In this document: positions 29,421 through 41,405 of the stretch, one piece after another
How positions within the stretch are numbered: the stretch's first letter is position 1
Layout of the letters: every line of letters begins with the position of its first letter
From: Aphis gossypii
Lineage: Eukaryota > Arthropoda > Insecta > Hemiptera > Aphididae
NCBI RefSeq assembly: GCF_020184175.1
Contig: NC_065531.1
Location: 5,229,213 to 5,293,212, forward strand
Direction of reading: 5' to 3'
DNA: 64,000 bases
Translations under genes and position numbers: made by a program
The notes under the pieces: model-generated
Seen by the model: the letters and a program-made list of their open reading frames with translations, nothing else
What the model was told of the DNA's origin: nothing
The model's database searches: none

Positions 29421-29500
29421 GTTTGGAAGGAATAGGTGATGACAACACAAGTGGATGTATGTCTTTAATATACTATGAACGAGGACGAAGAATCTGTAAA
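29421..29500 (+). CDS. Candidate internal exon, 80 nt, unrecognised
   Basis: A pyrimidine-rich tract and acceptor (TTTTTTTAATTTAG) precede 29421, and GTAAAT, an acceptable donor, follows 29500. Between them one frame (two bases, then 26 codons) is open and reads protein-like: LEGIGDDNTSGCMSLIYYE then RGRRICK. The composition is less AT-rich than its flanks. It is on the plus strand, so it cannot belong to the channel gene. The peptide is not recognised. Splice-like words are common in such DNA, so this stays a weak candidate. Confidence 0.25.
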
Positions 29501-30381
29501 GTAAATTGTAATATGAATTTATATTTAATTGTTATATTTCTATTATAATATACGCATCAATACGAGAGCGATAGAGGCGATTTTAAAATGATTTCCACCT
29601 AATGGGGACAGTAATATTTTATTTGGTCAATGTATTTACGAACGTGACGTTTTGTATATGCACCCGCACCGTATCGTCAGTATATATTTAAGAGGTATAC
29701 TTATTATTATGCTACACCTATCGCTGTTACAGCAAGTCACAAGGGACGACTTCTAAAATCACAGTTAATGCATATGGAAATGATAATAATCTGATGTATT
29801 ATATGATATTATTTAATAATAAAACAATTATATACAATTTCATAATACTTAGCATTTAATATACCCGTCGCTAGACGTTTCGCACGTTTTCGACCCTAAG
29901 TCACAGCTGCAGTTTATGCGCGTGCTGCAGGCATTGGAGGTTTTGGTATAGATAATGTTTAATTTGACGAGGGAAAGGTAGCATAATTATTATGTACAGC
30001 ACTGCGAATAGTGTATAATATTATCATAACTCGCTCGCCATTTTCACTGTTAGCCTACAGAGGTAGGGCGCTTTGGGGTGTTTGACAGACAACATGTACC
30101 TATACGGAATCATATATTTAACGTAACACTCTCATTATTTCAAACAAGCACTAATATTTTTGAAAAATAATTATTATTTATTAGCTACCACATAACAAAA
30201 TTATACTTTTTAAGTTGTTTACTATTGAAATAAAATGTATATTTTTTATTTTTTATTTTGAAACAGAATTTTTTTAACTAAAAAAATCAAATTATAGAGA
30301 AATATTTTATTCATAAAATTATTTGAAGTATTGTTGGATGGAGAGTGGACTAACATTTTGTTGGATATACTTCTAAGAGTA

Positions 30382-30401
30382 CCACTCCACTCCACTCCAC
30401 T
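30382..30401. repeat. (CCACT)4 pentanucleotide repeat
   Basis: Four perfect CCACT units. A related inverted word, GAGAGTGGACT, lies about 40 bp to the left. Confidence 0.85.
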
Positions 30402-30567
30402 CTTTTTTTAAATTTTAAGCACTTATATATTATCCTAAATTTGATTTTTATACATCAAAGTACTCTGAAAATGTTTTGCTCTATATTTCGACCCACAAGA
30501 GAATTCACCTGGTTGGCGATCAAATCAAAATGTTTCGAAAATTTCGCATACCTCACCAATCTTACAT

Positions 30568-30588
30568 ACCGATAACGTTGTTATCGGT
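30568..30588. repeat. Perfect 9-bp hairpin, ACCGATAAC loop GTT
   Basis: ACCGATAAC-GTT-GTTATCGGT is a perfect inverted repeat with a 3-nt spacer, inside a locally less AT-rich stretch (30480-30650). It is too short for a microRNA precursor. A binding-site palindrome or a TE end are possible. Confidence 0.6.
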
Positions 30589-32922
30589 TAACATCAGTCG
30601 GTCCCCCCAGGAAACGAGTGACTTCTCTCGTGGAGCTTCTCAAGTTAAGAATTAATAATTTAAAATATAAATTGTCATTATAAAAATAAAAATTAAATTA
30701 CTATGTTAAATGAATGATCCGATATATTACAGTTACAACACGTTTGGGCATTATTTTTTCTGATTATGTTTTGTAACATTAGCCAATAATAAATATTCAT
30801 TTTATATGAATAATTTTTTTATTGTGTAAACTATATTATAATAATTTATAAGAAATAATCATATATAGCTACTGTAATAAACAAGGTAAATAAATGAAAA
30901 CTACTATAAAATTATAATACACAAATTAAACTAAGTAAGTTTGTTTAAAATATGTCTTTTATATTAATAATATATATTATTAAACGTGTTACAATATAAT
31001 ATTATATAAAATATTCAAATGTAGCTTATGAAAATAGTTTGTACTATAATTGTATACTCCTCTCATTTCAATGTTTCAGCGAGGTTAAATTCAGAGTTAA
31101 AGAGTACCCAAATGTTCTGTGGATTTTAAAAATTGAATTGCCAATCATACTGCATCGATTTATATTATGTCAGGTCTAATTCGCCGATTTGCAATAGTAA
31201 ATGGATGGCAACACTGTAAATTATTTTTACACGATACGAAAATTTAATATTATTTTAATATGTGAATTCTTACAGATTTTGTTAGCATGAGAAGTTATGA
31301 ATAATAACGAACGATAAAAATTCTGTCTCTTGCAACGAAACACGACTAATGTGTTGCAGATCTATTGTATCGGTCAACGTAAGACTTTTGGAAAATTTTC
31401 CTAGATGATTTTCTCATAAACCTATCTACACCACACCTTACATAATATAAAAGATGAAATATTCTTGAAAAAAATATTCCAACCTTCCATAATATTAAAA
31501 AAAAAATAAATGATATTATTAGGTATGTATATCAAAAAAAAACATCGTGAAATATAGTTTGCGATATAGTCTGTCAGACATTCTCCGCTCAGGATCGTTT
31601 TTGGTATTCAGTAATATATTATCATAGAATTCAAATTGAACATACCTATAATTGTGACCCACTTGAAACCTCATACATAGTAGAACTGTACTCACTGACC
31701 TATTTTTTTTCTTTAACAATGCATTTCTTTAAGTTCCAATTTTTGGTATTTCTAGACTTCTAGTATACTTTTAGTATTTTAAGTAGACATCAATATAATA
31801 CCATTCAGATATTTTATAGCATAAAAAGTATCCTGTGGAGATACAAATATTATTTTTTTCAATTAATAATGACACTTAAAAAAAATATAATAATCAAATG
31901 ATTAATGCATTTATAAATAAATTTAAATGAGTGATTTCTTAAATTTATATATTAAGCATTATATTGTTCTTTAATAACGATTTTGTATAAATTATAAAAC
32001 ATAATATCCACCTAATATTTTGTCTAGTACTTAGAGTACTTAACTATTACACTTTTTAGAAATTATAAGGCATAATTATTATTGCATTTATTAATTATTT
32101 ATTAATTAGGTAATATTACTATAATTTTCAAATCATCATAGCTTCCACATCTTTAAGTTTGTTAATATAAACAAAGTCATATTAAGTACAGAATACAATT
32201 TAATCATTTAAACTTATACTAGATATTTCTAATTTTAATTTATAATAAGTATACAACATTCTTTAAAAAAAATAGTAAGGTAATACTATATTTTTATCTT
32301 ATATTTCTTATTTTAATATTACTATATTACGATTTTTATGAACTAAATTCTCGACTATCTTTATAAAACTATTACAACTACGTCCATAACGAGTAAACAC
32401 TAAACGTAAACATTGGTGTTTTGTTAATACTTGAATATTTAATCATACAAATTATATTTTGTCATGAATTTATAAGTAAGCACGTAAGTTCTTATTTAAA
32501 ATTATAAATTATCTACTCAATAATTTACTGTAGAGAAGAGTGTTCTTATTTTAGAAAAAATCAAAAGTTTGTTTCTCTACAGAAAAGTCCCTAAAAATAA
32601 AAAAAAAATCTCAAGAATTTGAAAATATGGTCTTTAAGTAACTATTAACCATTTTTTTTTTTTTAACTAAGTAGTGTTTTAAGTTGGCTAATTTAAATAA
32701 ATTTATTATATTTACTAACTATAATTATAAATATTTTAAGTTATAAAAAATGAAGAACTGGTTCGAAGTTTGATTTTACTCATGTATAGTGTATATATGT
32801 ATACGTGTATTCATATTCATACTATTCTAATCCTGGGTATATTATTATACACAACGTTAGTGTTATTGTTATAAGCAGTGGTATCGATTTCAATGATGCT
32901 ATATACGATTCAATTCTTACAG

Positions 32923-32993
32923 GCAATGTATCGTTTAGAAAGAGCAGACCAATTATTTTGAAAATGCGACAAGCTTTTTTCATTTATTTCAAA
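32923..32993 (+). CDS. Candidate internal exon, 71 nt, unrecognised
   Basis: An acceptor (CAATTCTTACAG) ends at 32922 and a strong donor (AAA|GTGAGT) begins at 32994. Only one of the three frames is open, reading NVSFRKSRPIILKMRQAFF and then IYFK. The motif content is unremarkable and no family is recognised. Plus strand, so not part of the channel gene as placed here. Confidence 0.15.
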
Positions 32994-33826
32994 GTGAGTT
33001 CGGAATATCGCAGACGTTGTTAAAAACAAAACCCATATTTTGTCATCGTCAATGGAGATTATTTTTCTCTTAACGGGCAAACGAAACGTCAAGTGGTATT
33101 CACGTATATTATATTTGTACTTTTCCTTGTAAATAGAAAAATAAACTTAAATTAAAAAGTATATTATTATGAGTATAATATACAGTATACTCGTACACCA
33201 CAATAATATTTAAATATGTGTGTATAATATTAGCATGATTATAAATTATAATATTATGTCCAAAGAATCACTGTTATATGTAAATTAAATACATTTAAAA
33301 TTAAATTATATTACTATATTTTTTTCTGATTCAACAATGTAAATAAAACCAAATTTGTTTTGATGTGATCTAAAAAAAACGTAACATTTTTGTCTATAAT
33401 TATTTGTTTCAAAATTATAATATCAAATATATTATATTGACATTTAGATGCAATAATTTTCGTATAATATAAATTATTTAAATGATTATTTTCAAAATTA
33501 TCCATTGACAGATTAACTTTTGTTAAGTATTACATTTAAAAAGCAACAAATTATACGACAGTAGAAAAAGTGTAAAAGTTTGAAAAATTGTTACTAATGA
33601 ACTTAAATTACTATAATATTATCTAATTTTTTCAATTTAAAAGATCAGTGGTAATAATAATAGTTTGATAAAATCAAATATGAATTCAGCACTGCTGCTT
33701 TAATACTATAATAGTGTTGTATTTCATATTTCAAATAACATAATTATTTGGTCGTAAGGTAACTTTTTCGTATTTTCGAATTTGGCACGTCATGTCAATT
33801 GTATCGCGTTGCGGACGGTGTACCAA

Positions 33827-33850
33827 AATAATAATAATAATAATAATAAT
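33827..33850. repeat. (AAT)8 microsatellite
   Basis: Perfect trinucleotide repeat in non-coding DNA. Confidence 0.85.
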
Positions 33851-36800
33851 GAAAACTGACGAGTTTCTATATATTTCATCACCGTATATGTCAGCGCGTA
33901 CTCAATCATAGTTTTGACGACGAATATTTTTTTTTTTTTTTTTAATAAAATGAAGTAGTCCATTAGTGGCGTATCCATAAAACAGTATACTATACCCTGG
34001 GGTTAATACATTTGTAACACAGTTGAACTGATGTATAGTACTTAGATAACTATATAGTATAGTATATACGTGCCTATAATATTTATTTACGCTGTACTTA
34101 CAGTTACACGCTCATCATCATAAATATAATATTATAACGTACGTCGTGTTACCTACTGCGTGTGTGTACTTAAGTTTATTTTGCTTTTGTTTTTGGCAAA
34201 AAAGGTTACAATGGTTTTTATTACATCCTCGGAGAATATGGTAATAAATCCACTGTCGGTTTATCCGATCGAGATCGATCACACGTCTGCTGCGTATCAT
34301 AATGCATATTATACGACGTAGGTACATGATTTACATACCTATACACATGTTACGCTATAGACACTATTATATTGGTACGCAATTATGTACGTGGGATGTC
34401 GTCGAAGGTAAAGTTATTAAAAGTGCTCTAAAGTAGACTATATTATAACGTTATAACACGGTCTATGTAATACATTCACGGATGACCGAGATGCGTGTGG
34501 CGGTTCGCTTGACGCTAATTATGGTTTGGGATAATTTGGCACCGACGTTTTTCCGGAGGCCCATTCCCCGCGTATAGTGTGCTGCGCATACATGATATAT
34601 TATTATATACGACAGTCGGTTACCGTCATTTTCGAACAAACTGATGCACGAGCTACCGACAATGGCATACCATCTTGGTAATGTACATAATTAAGGAATT
34701 CTAGATGGCTGTCTTCTGAAAGGGACGAATATGGTGATAAAGTGTGAGAGAGGCAATAATATAGGAATGAGAAATAGATATAGAAATGTCTACTACAAAT
34801 ATGTGTAGCTGAAGCTCTGTATAGTATGCTACTAGATATTGTAATAAATTGTGACCAGTATCTTAAAATATATACGACGCAAAATACATAAAATGATGGA
34901 CGATACTCTGCATTTTTTTTTTTAGGGATATGGAAAGATAAAAAAAATACACATACCTACTCGGATGTTTCAAAAAACACAAAATATAGCGAAATCAGTG
35001 TGAAAAATACATTAGATATTTATGTAAAAATTGTTGTTAAATATAAAAATGAATACCAAATTTATCTTAAATTGGTGTCACATAATTGTTGAATCTTTAT
35101 ATATATATATAAATTAAATTATATTGTAATTAGTTCTAAACCAAAAAAGTGATATTACAGGTTATGTTCCGTGGATCGGTAAAACTTTAGTTCATTTTTT
35201 TCTATTAATAAAGATGTTAAATAACAATAATATAATAATGATAAAATAAACAATATTGTAATAATAACACTCATAAATATGAAAAAAATCATTTTTAAAA
35301 ATATTCCCAGGGGTTTGGGGATTAAGAGTGTAGTCCAGAACCTTTCTCATTCTCCATAAATACAATCATTGTACATATTATTATAAAAGTATTACATACC
35401 TTTTATGAATCAATACTCTTATGTTCATATGATTTGTCCTAATCTTCGATTTTATTTTTTATACGTAATTTTTATTATAATTTGGCCGGACATAAACATT
35501 TTTTTCTTTTCGGCAAGATATGTCAAACAATTTATTATTTCTACTACTTATACACATTATAGTATAAAACTATAAACATATAGTAAAATATTACTATATA
35601 TTAAATTAATACAATATTTTATAAGAAATGGATCAGAATAGTGTACAAACCTTTTCTAAGTCATTAGTCTTGTTATCATATATCAAGCAAGTCTATTAAT
35701 TATAGCTTATATATAAATATTTATTAATTTATTATTATATTAATTGTAATATTTTTATAATATATTTGAAGATAATGTCTTGCGTAGACTTTATATAGAT
35801 ATTATATTCTGACTAACAACTCTGCATCCCCATATTTATACAAGCTTATTATAATAAAAAAACGGCAGTAAAGTATACAATATATATAATACTCATGTGT
35901 TAAAAGATTTCAATTTTATTTGAGAGACTGTGGTTATGAAAACTTACACTCTTAAACCCCTGTGCTACCATCGGTGTAATCATACACTAATTATTAAATT
36001 ATTTTTCTGCATGACTTTATAATACTTGATACAAAATCAATGATTAGTTATGCACATCAACGAAATATTCTATACAAAAATAAATGACATAGACAGTTTT
36101 AATTGTTAAGAGTTATCGATGGCATATATTAACTTTTGTTCGAATCGATAAATAATACTGTATCATACAGAGTAATATTATCAGATTTATTTTAAGTTTT
36201 TGGCTAAGTGTGAGTCTTAAAAACAGGTTCATGGCCTAAATGGATTATGTAAAAAGTAGCAATATGAGTATATATTAATAATGTCATTATTAAAAGGGAG
36301 TTAAAAATGAGGATAGATAAATTCTACTTTGACTGAGTTTATAAATATTATTATACTTATTCACATACCTATATGTTACTAATCTTAAACAAATTCTATA
36401 AATTATCACTAATTATTGCACACGCGATCGTTTTCACCCAATGTAATAAATTGCGAAGCGACATCCGTTATAATTCGAAATGTTTGTAATTTAAATATAA
36501 ATGTATATAATGTGAATATTATTTTTCTTTAAAAGCTCTAACGTTTGTGAAAATATTGTATTTAGATAATTTAAAACCATTATTACACCACACATTTGTA
36601 CTGAATGTTTAACTTTAAAAGAATCACTCTATAATATTATAATATATGATATACTACAATAGATAATGATGAATAAAAATGTTTTCTCTTTGAACTTTTG
36701 AAACCCTTAATATAATATATAAATTTATACTGTATTAAAATAATGAATAATTATTATCATATTACACAATGTTATAGATATTATATATTTATATTATTAA

Positions 36801-38551
36801 AATGATTAAGTTTAAAATAATATAATTTGAGTGTGCAATTATGGTTAATCAACTTTTAATCGACTTATACTAATATTATGTAAATCACAGTCACATGGCA
36901 AATGTATTAGATTCTTTCCCGAGTGAACTTTACATATGTTTGTACTATATACTGTATATAACTCATATACGTTCGTGCATGTCGTGCATGCGTGCAGCTT
37001 AAGGTTCGCATGCCAAGTTGGTCCAGAGGATAAAAAATGAATAACTCAGTGGTCTGACAAAATTGAACCCAATCAATTTCACGGCGTGGAGAAAGATTAT
37101 TCGGATAGCGCCCATCGCAAGTCACAACTGATATTTTGGTATAAATATTCGGTCAGAGCTCTTTTAATAATAATAATAATAATATACTGTGTATTTTACA
37201 CAGAATATTTACAGTACAGAAGTTTTTTTTATTTAAAACATCTAAAATTATTTGGAAATTTTATACTTATTTTGTTTATTATATTTTTGAGAAAGAGAAT
37301 GTTAACTTTAGACATTTAAATGAAAACCTGAACTTTTTTTTTTGCAAACTTAATGTAAATACATGTTTTTAATAAATGTTAGTGATTGGACAATATAAAC
37401 TAATGCAAAACTCTATCCATGAGATCATGCATACCTATGCATTTAAAGTTTTAAAGACATTCGGTACGACTTGGAACACATAAATATGACAAATCCTATA
37501 ATCAAATTATTGAAAATCAATGGAATAATTTGTTCAAATCGGCGATAATAATCAATAACGTATTTAATGTTTGAAAATTAGATAAAAATATATATTTACG
37601 TTCACATACTTGTATACTTACTTCATTGGAGTTGTATTGATAATTTCTTTTATTATATAAAATTATGACTATAAGTAGCATTTTAAGACTTTAAATTATC
37701 AAAATAGCATTAGACACCGTAAATATATATAAATTATCAAAATTAAATTTCTTATATAACATCAGGAAAGTATGAAACAAATGTAAATCTTACTTTTGAT
37801 GTTCTATGAGTTATCAAAAAAAAAAAAAAAAAAATGCATTTGCAAGAACTTTTTATCCCTGTTTATAACTAATGATGTCACGTAAGTTTAATGTACAATT
37901 ATTATAACGTTAGCAATGTATAAACATAGATCATAAGATCTATGATATTATAAGTATCAAATATGTTCATTACGGGAAATCGTTCAACCACCACACAACC
38001 AAAAATCGAATTTTTATTTTCAACGCACAGTGACGTCCACAAAAATATTGGATTATAATTAATAATATTTCACACATCATATCACTATTCCCTATTATTC
38101 TGTCCTATCAGTGTGTAATGTAACATGAACATTGAGGGATGTAGCGTTTATCATAATAATAATGGCATTATTATTCTTAAATCGAAAACTCATAAATATA
38201 TAAAAACAGTAATATTTTCTGAATTTCTATATAGATAAATATAGATATATCTACATTTTTTTTTTAATAGTTACATACTCTATGGTTCCTGTATTTGATT
38301 TAAGTATATAGGTATGTTAAGCTTAAAAGGTTTAATTTGTTCTACCACTGTATCGAATATATTATTATTGATGTAATACCATTTATCATCGATTTGCTAT
38401 ATTTATCATATGGTATATTATATAATTATTGTGATTATAAGTTTAGAGTATACACTATACAGTATATCTATTTTTGAAGTAACTAAATAGATACCTACCG
38501 TTAATTTTCTTCCAGCGATATCAAAGTTGACCTATCCGATGTTTTAAAATA

Positions 38552-38677
38552 CATAGTGTTTCAAAAATCTTCATCCGATTATGAACTGATATAGTTCGAC
38601 AACGGTTTATCGTGGGTTAATGACAAATGCATTAATGGAAAGGTTAGATAACCAAGTTTATTTTAAGCTATCTAGTT
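38552..38677 (+). repeat. Left terminal inverted repeat of the mariner/IS630-type element
   Basis: 126 bp starting CATAGTGTTTC. It pairs without gaps with the reverse complement of 39141-39266. The conserved core includes ATTAATGGAAAGGTTA and AACCAAGTTTATTTTAA, present in both arms. Confidence 0.85.
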
Positions 38678-38734
38678 CATACATTTGGCCCCGTAATGGC
38701 TGTGGATTGGGCATAAATGTATGCTGGGGCCATA

Positions 38735-38944
38735 GTAGAAAGGTTGCTGATCATATCTTGTGTCACGGCATTAACAGCATTTTTGATTCTGATTTTAAGC
38801 TCTTCCAAATTTTTAGGAAATTGTGGTACATAAACTTTCTCTTTTACGTAACCCCATAAAAAAATCCCACACTGAGTGGTTAAGGGAACGTGGTGGCCAG
38901 GGATGAATCACCAAATCGTCGTTTTCTTTACGCCCAATCCACCG
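38735..38944 (-). pseudogene. Frameshifted C-terminal remnant of a mariner/IS630 DDE transposase
   Basis: On the minus strand from 38944 one frame reads RWIGRKENDDLVIHPWPPRS and continues to a WDFF motif. This resembles the WPPRSPDL...DFFLWG block near the last catalytic acidic residue of Tc1/mariner-type transposases. At the T-run near 38857-38864 the frame shifts, and the adjacent frame continues LWGYVKEKVY, then PKNLEELKIRIKNAV and TQDMI, the usual sequence after that block in insect elements of this group. Downstream of about 38735 the similarity stops. The domain is broken by the frameshift, its 5' half is missing, and the region cannot encode an active enzyme. The family call is from remembered motif order; a translated search would confirm it. 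Confidence 0.75.
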
Positions 38945-38981
38945 CTATTAAGGTGCCAAATTTATCGGCCATAGCCATTTT

Positions 38982-39117
38982 CCTCCAAAAACAAGATACT
39001 GTTTTCCTCCACTATCCATTTTCCTCCCAAAAAAATGTCAAAAATTATTACTTTTTTTTTTTTTTTTTTGATGTTCCAATGTCCATTGTAAGAAAACAGT
39101 ATCTCGTTTTTTGGAGG
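38982..39117. repeat. Inverted-repeat insert inside the mariner-type element
   Basis: The arm CCTCCAAAAACAAGATACTG (continuing to 39006) recurs inverted at 39092-39117 (GAAAACAGTATCTCG, then TTTTTTGGAGG), with one substitution and one extra base. A second partial copy of CCATTTTCCTCC lies at 39016-39027, and a T-run fills 39052-39069. The arms are about 25 bp and the unit about 136 bp, consistent with a small MITE nested in the transposase remnant or with a local fold-back duplication. Confidence 0.6.
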
Positions 39118-39140
39118 GGAATAAACCCGCCCAATTTATC

Positions 39141-39266
39141 AACTAGATAAATTAAAATAAACTTGGTTATTTAACCTTTCCATTAATACATTAGCCATCA
39201 ACCTGCGATAAGCCGTTGCCGAACTATCTCATTTCGTAATCGGGTGAAGACTTTTAAAACACCGTG
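39141..39266 (-). repeat. Right terminal inverted repeat of the mariner/IS630-type element
   Basis: 126 bp whose reverse complement starts CACGGTGTTTT and matches 38552-38677 along its whole length. A TA dinucleotide follows at 39267-39268. Confidence 0.85.
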
Positions 39267-40800
39267 TATAAAAAAATACGTTTGTAAGTCGATTTTGTGA
39301 TGTGAATCCATATTCGTAATTATTGAAGGAAAATATTATTACCTATGTGAAGTACACATATTTGGAATTCGGTCAGAATTTTAATGAAAAATTTTCAAGC
39401 AGTATACAGTATAAATACATTTTTAAAATTCTGCATTCATGAGGAACAGCATTTAACTCTAACTTGGATTTTACGAAAAACACTTATTATTATGGGGTGG
39501 TAAAAAATATCCAATTATTTTAAATTACGTTTCATTGGAAACTAATTTGTCACATACGAGTTATAGAACTTCTCCGCATATTTCCATAATAATAGATCAA
39601 AAATTACTTGTTGAAACAAATGTGGTTTTAACTAGAACCTGAAACCTTCAGAGTAAACAAAGCTTTATAAAACTTCAATCAATTTTGAAAAAACCACTTC
39701 TTTTTCCACTTTAAACTTTAGTGCATTACATTATTATTATATGTATACTTATTATACCTACGATGTTGTTGTATTATTATAAAAATTGATTTAAAGTCTT
39801 TCGCATTGGTTGTTGAATTAATAATTTTATGCTTATATATTGTTTACGAGTTTTTGCTAAACAATAATTACTTATTGACTGTATATAGTGAATATAATAT
39901 TATTAATATTATTACTATATTTATATTCAATTTTATCGGGTCGTTAAAAACTTTAGTAGTGAAAATCTCTTTATGCTAAAATGAATAATTATTAAAGCTT
40001 TAGGTATTAGATTACTGTGAATAAAAATACTTCATCATTAAAAAAAAAAAAAAAAAAAAAACAGAAAAATAGTTAAAAAAAAAAAATATAAAATGGTACA
40101 CATAAAACAATTAAAAACTAATTTTTTTGTATAACTGGATGTACACACATTTTTAGAAGAAATTGCATGAACAGTTTTAGTAATTTAAAACTTTTGTAGT
40201 AAAATTAAATATCAAAATTTATATTTTAACAAAGAAAGCAAAGAAATAAAAAAAGATAAAAAAAAATTAATTGATTATAAGTATATATTATGATGTGTTA
40301 TTATTAAAAAATACAAAATGAGTCAAACAGCTATTCAAAGGAAAAGTAAAATCATTAACTACGGATAAATAACATATTTATTATTAACTATAGATATAGT
40401 CATATTATAGAGAAAATTTTTGGCACTACTCTAAGTTTTTATACTATATAGACAATTTACAAGAATTGAATACTGAAGAAAAATCACACGGGCCCGATTA
40501 AACCGGATATAGACTTAATATTTTTAATTTCAAAAATCATGATAATTACTTGTATTTTTGTTAACCATCTGGTAATTTATTATGTACATCACCTCACTCG
40601 GTTAAATTAATCTAACCACACAATATTCCAAATGAACAAAAAATAGTTTTTTTTTAGAGACGGTTTTGATTATTTTCGTAAAGCTTTTCCAGTAGAAGCA
40701 CTGCCCCAACCAATCCCACCACTAATCAGCGGGTTCGTTGTTAATGAGGTCACTCAGGATCTATACTCGTCTGGAACTATACGATATTAGCGGTCACACA
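39267..40800. other. Proximal part of the channel's first intron
   Basis: Lies directly 3' of the exon donor on the minus strand. AT-rich, with the 22-A run at 40040-40061 and no in-frame continuation of the channel. The next exon is not here. Confidence 0.6.
40040..40061. repeat. Run of 22 A
   Basis: The longest A homopolymer noticed, about 750 bp from the channel donor and inside the presumed intron. On the sense (minus) strand it is a T run. It could be a relic of a retroposed tail, but no gene body could be linked to it. Confidence 0.8.
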
Positions 40801-40808
40801 TCACTCAC
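40801..40808 (-). other. Splice donor of the channel's first coding exon
   Basis: On the minus strand the coding sequence reads ACC ACC ATA G followed by GTGAGTGA, an excellent match to the eukaryotic 5' splice-site consensus. The donor splits the first glycine codon of the pore-1 GYG filter after its first base (phase 1). Several K2P genes are known to carry an intron at this filter glycine, which supports both the family call and the boundary. Confidence 0.9.
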
Positions 40809-41247
40809 CTATGGTGGTGATGACGGACAGCGAGTAGAGGAACGATCCGGAAAACGACCAACGGGTCATCTGCTTGTTGGGACCCTCGTAGCTGAAGTTG
40901 CGGACCGCCTCGATGACGTGGCTCTGGAAGGACCGGAGGTGCACCTGAACTTCTTGCTTCCACTCGTCTTCGCAGTACGCGTTGCAGCACACCATGTCCC
41001 AGATCCGGTCGGCCGTGCCGCTGCGGTTCGCGCCCACCCGGTCGATGACGGCGATCGCGTTGCCGGGCGCGCCCTCGATGACGATGAATATGAACGCGCC
41101 GGCGATCGTGTAACCCACCACCAGACAAATGATGCCGATGTTGCTGAACAGGAACGCTATGAACTGCCGCAGGTAGTCCTTGCACTGTTGCGTCCACGTC
41201 TTTTTCCGCTTGTTGTAGTACCGCCGGCCGCTCCGTTTTCTTTCCAT
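40809..41247 (-). CDS. Two-pore-domain potassium channel (K2P/TWIK-KCNK family), first coding exon, partial
   Basis: This exon encodes residues 1-146 plus the first base of codon 147 of a K2P channel, a plasma-membrane dimer that carries background potassium current. Seen directly: a very basic N-terminus (RKRSGRR, NKRKK); a hydrophobic M1 helix at about residues 30-58 (GIICLVVGYTIAGAFIFIVIE); an extracellular cap region with Cys87, Cys88 and Cys92 and sequons NRS (74) and NFS (117); then a pore helix and the start of the selectivity filter, FSGSFLYSLSVITTIG. The open frame ends exactly in the first glycine of the expected GYG, at a consensus donor. The start was chosen as the first in-frame ATG: an in-frame TGA lies at 41275-41277, and the context is favourable (G at -3 and +4). 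M2 to M4 and the second pore must come from exons at lower coordinates, which I did not find. The family is secure. The subfamily is not; TWIK-7/TWIK-18-like is a guess. Confidence 0.93.
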
Positions 41248-41405
41248 GCCTGCGTCGCACAACCGCAGTCGCGGTCACCCCACCGGCAGCGGTCCGGTCC
41301 GACGACGGCGCGACCGCTGCGGTCGCGGCTACGCGTGGTTCATACCACACGCGACCGGCCGCATGCACCACGCTGTATAATACGCACTGCACTCGCCACG
41401 TTCCG

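Larger units (their letters stand above)
28966..38551. other. AT-rich non-coding DNA, probable intron of the channel
   Basis: Contains the weak exon candidates at 29421 and 32923, the CCACT repeat, the 30568 hairpin, an (AAT)8 repeat and a richer stretch at 34130-34700 without recognisable coding sequence. None of the missing K2P exons (M2-M4, second pore) was seen on the minus strand. Confidence 0.5.
38552..39266. mobile_element. Degraded mariner/IS630-type transposon with 126-bp terminal inverted repeats
   Basis: The two ends, 38552-38677 and 39141-39266, are inverted repeats of 126 bp that align without gaps with about 20 mismatches counted by eye. Each end begins CA(T/C)(A/G)GTGTTT and is bordered by the dinucleotide TA (38550-38551 and 39267-39268), the target duplication expected for the Tc1/mariner superfamily. 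The interior keeps a frameshifted piece of transposase C-terminus on the minus strand. At roughly 715 bp the element is far too short for a complete transposase gene plus these ends, so it is non-autonomous or internally deleted. It lies about 1.5 kb downstream of the channel exon, probably inside its first intron. Confidence 0.85.

Noticed and set aside
35308..35962. Possible transposon with ends CAGGGGTTT and AAACCCCTG, both next to AAGAGTGT-like words.
   Set aside because: The similarity fades after about 20 bp, needs a gap of several bases, and there is no matching target duplication.
41260..41262. A TTG five codons upstream as the start of the channel.
   Set aside because: TTG is not a usual eukaryotic start. 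The ATG at 41247 is the first in-frame ATG after the stop at 41275-41277 and has good context.
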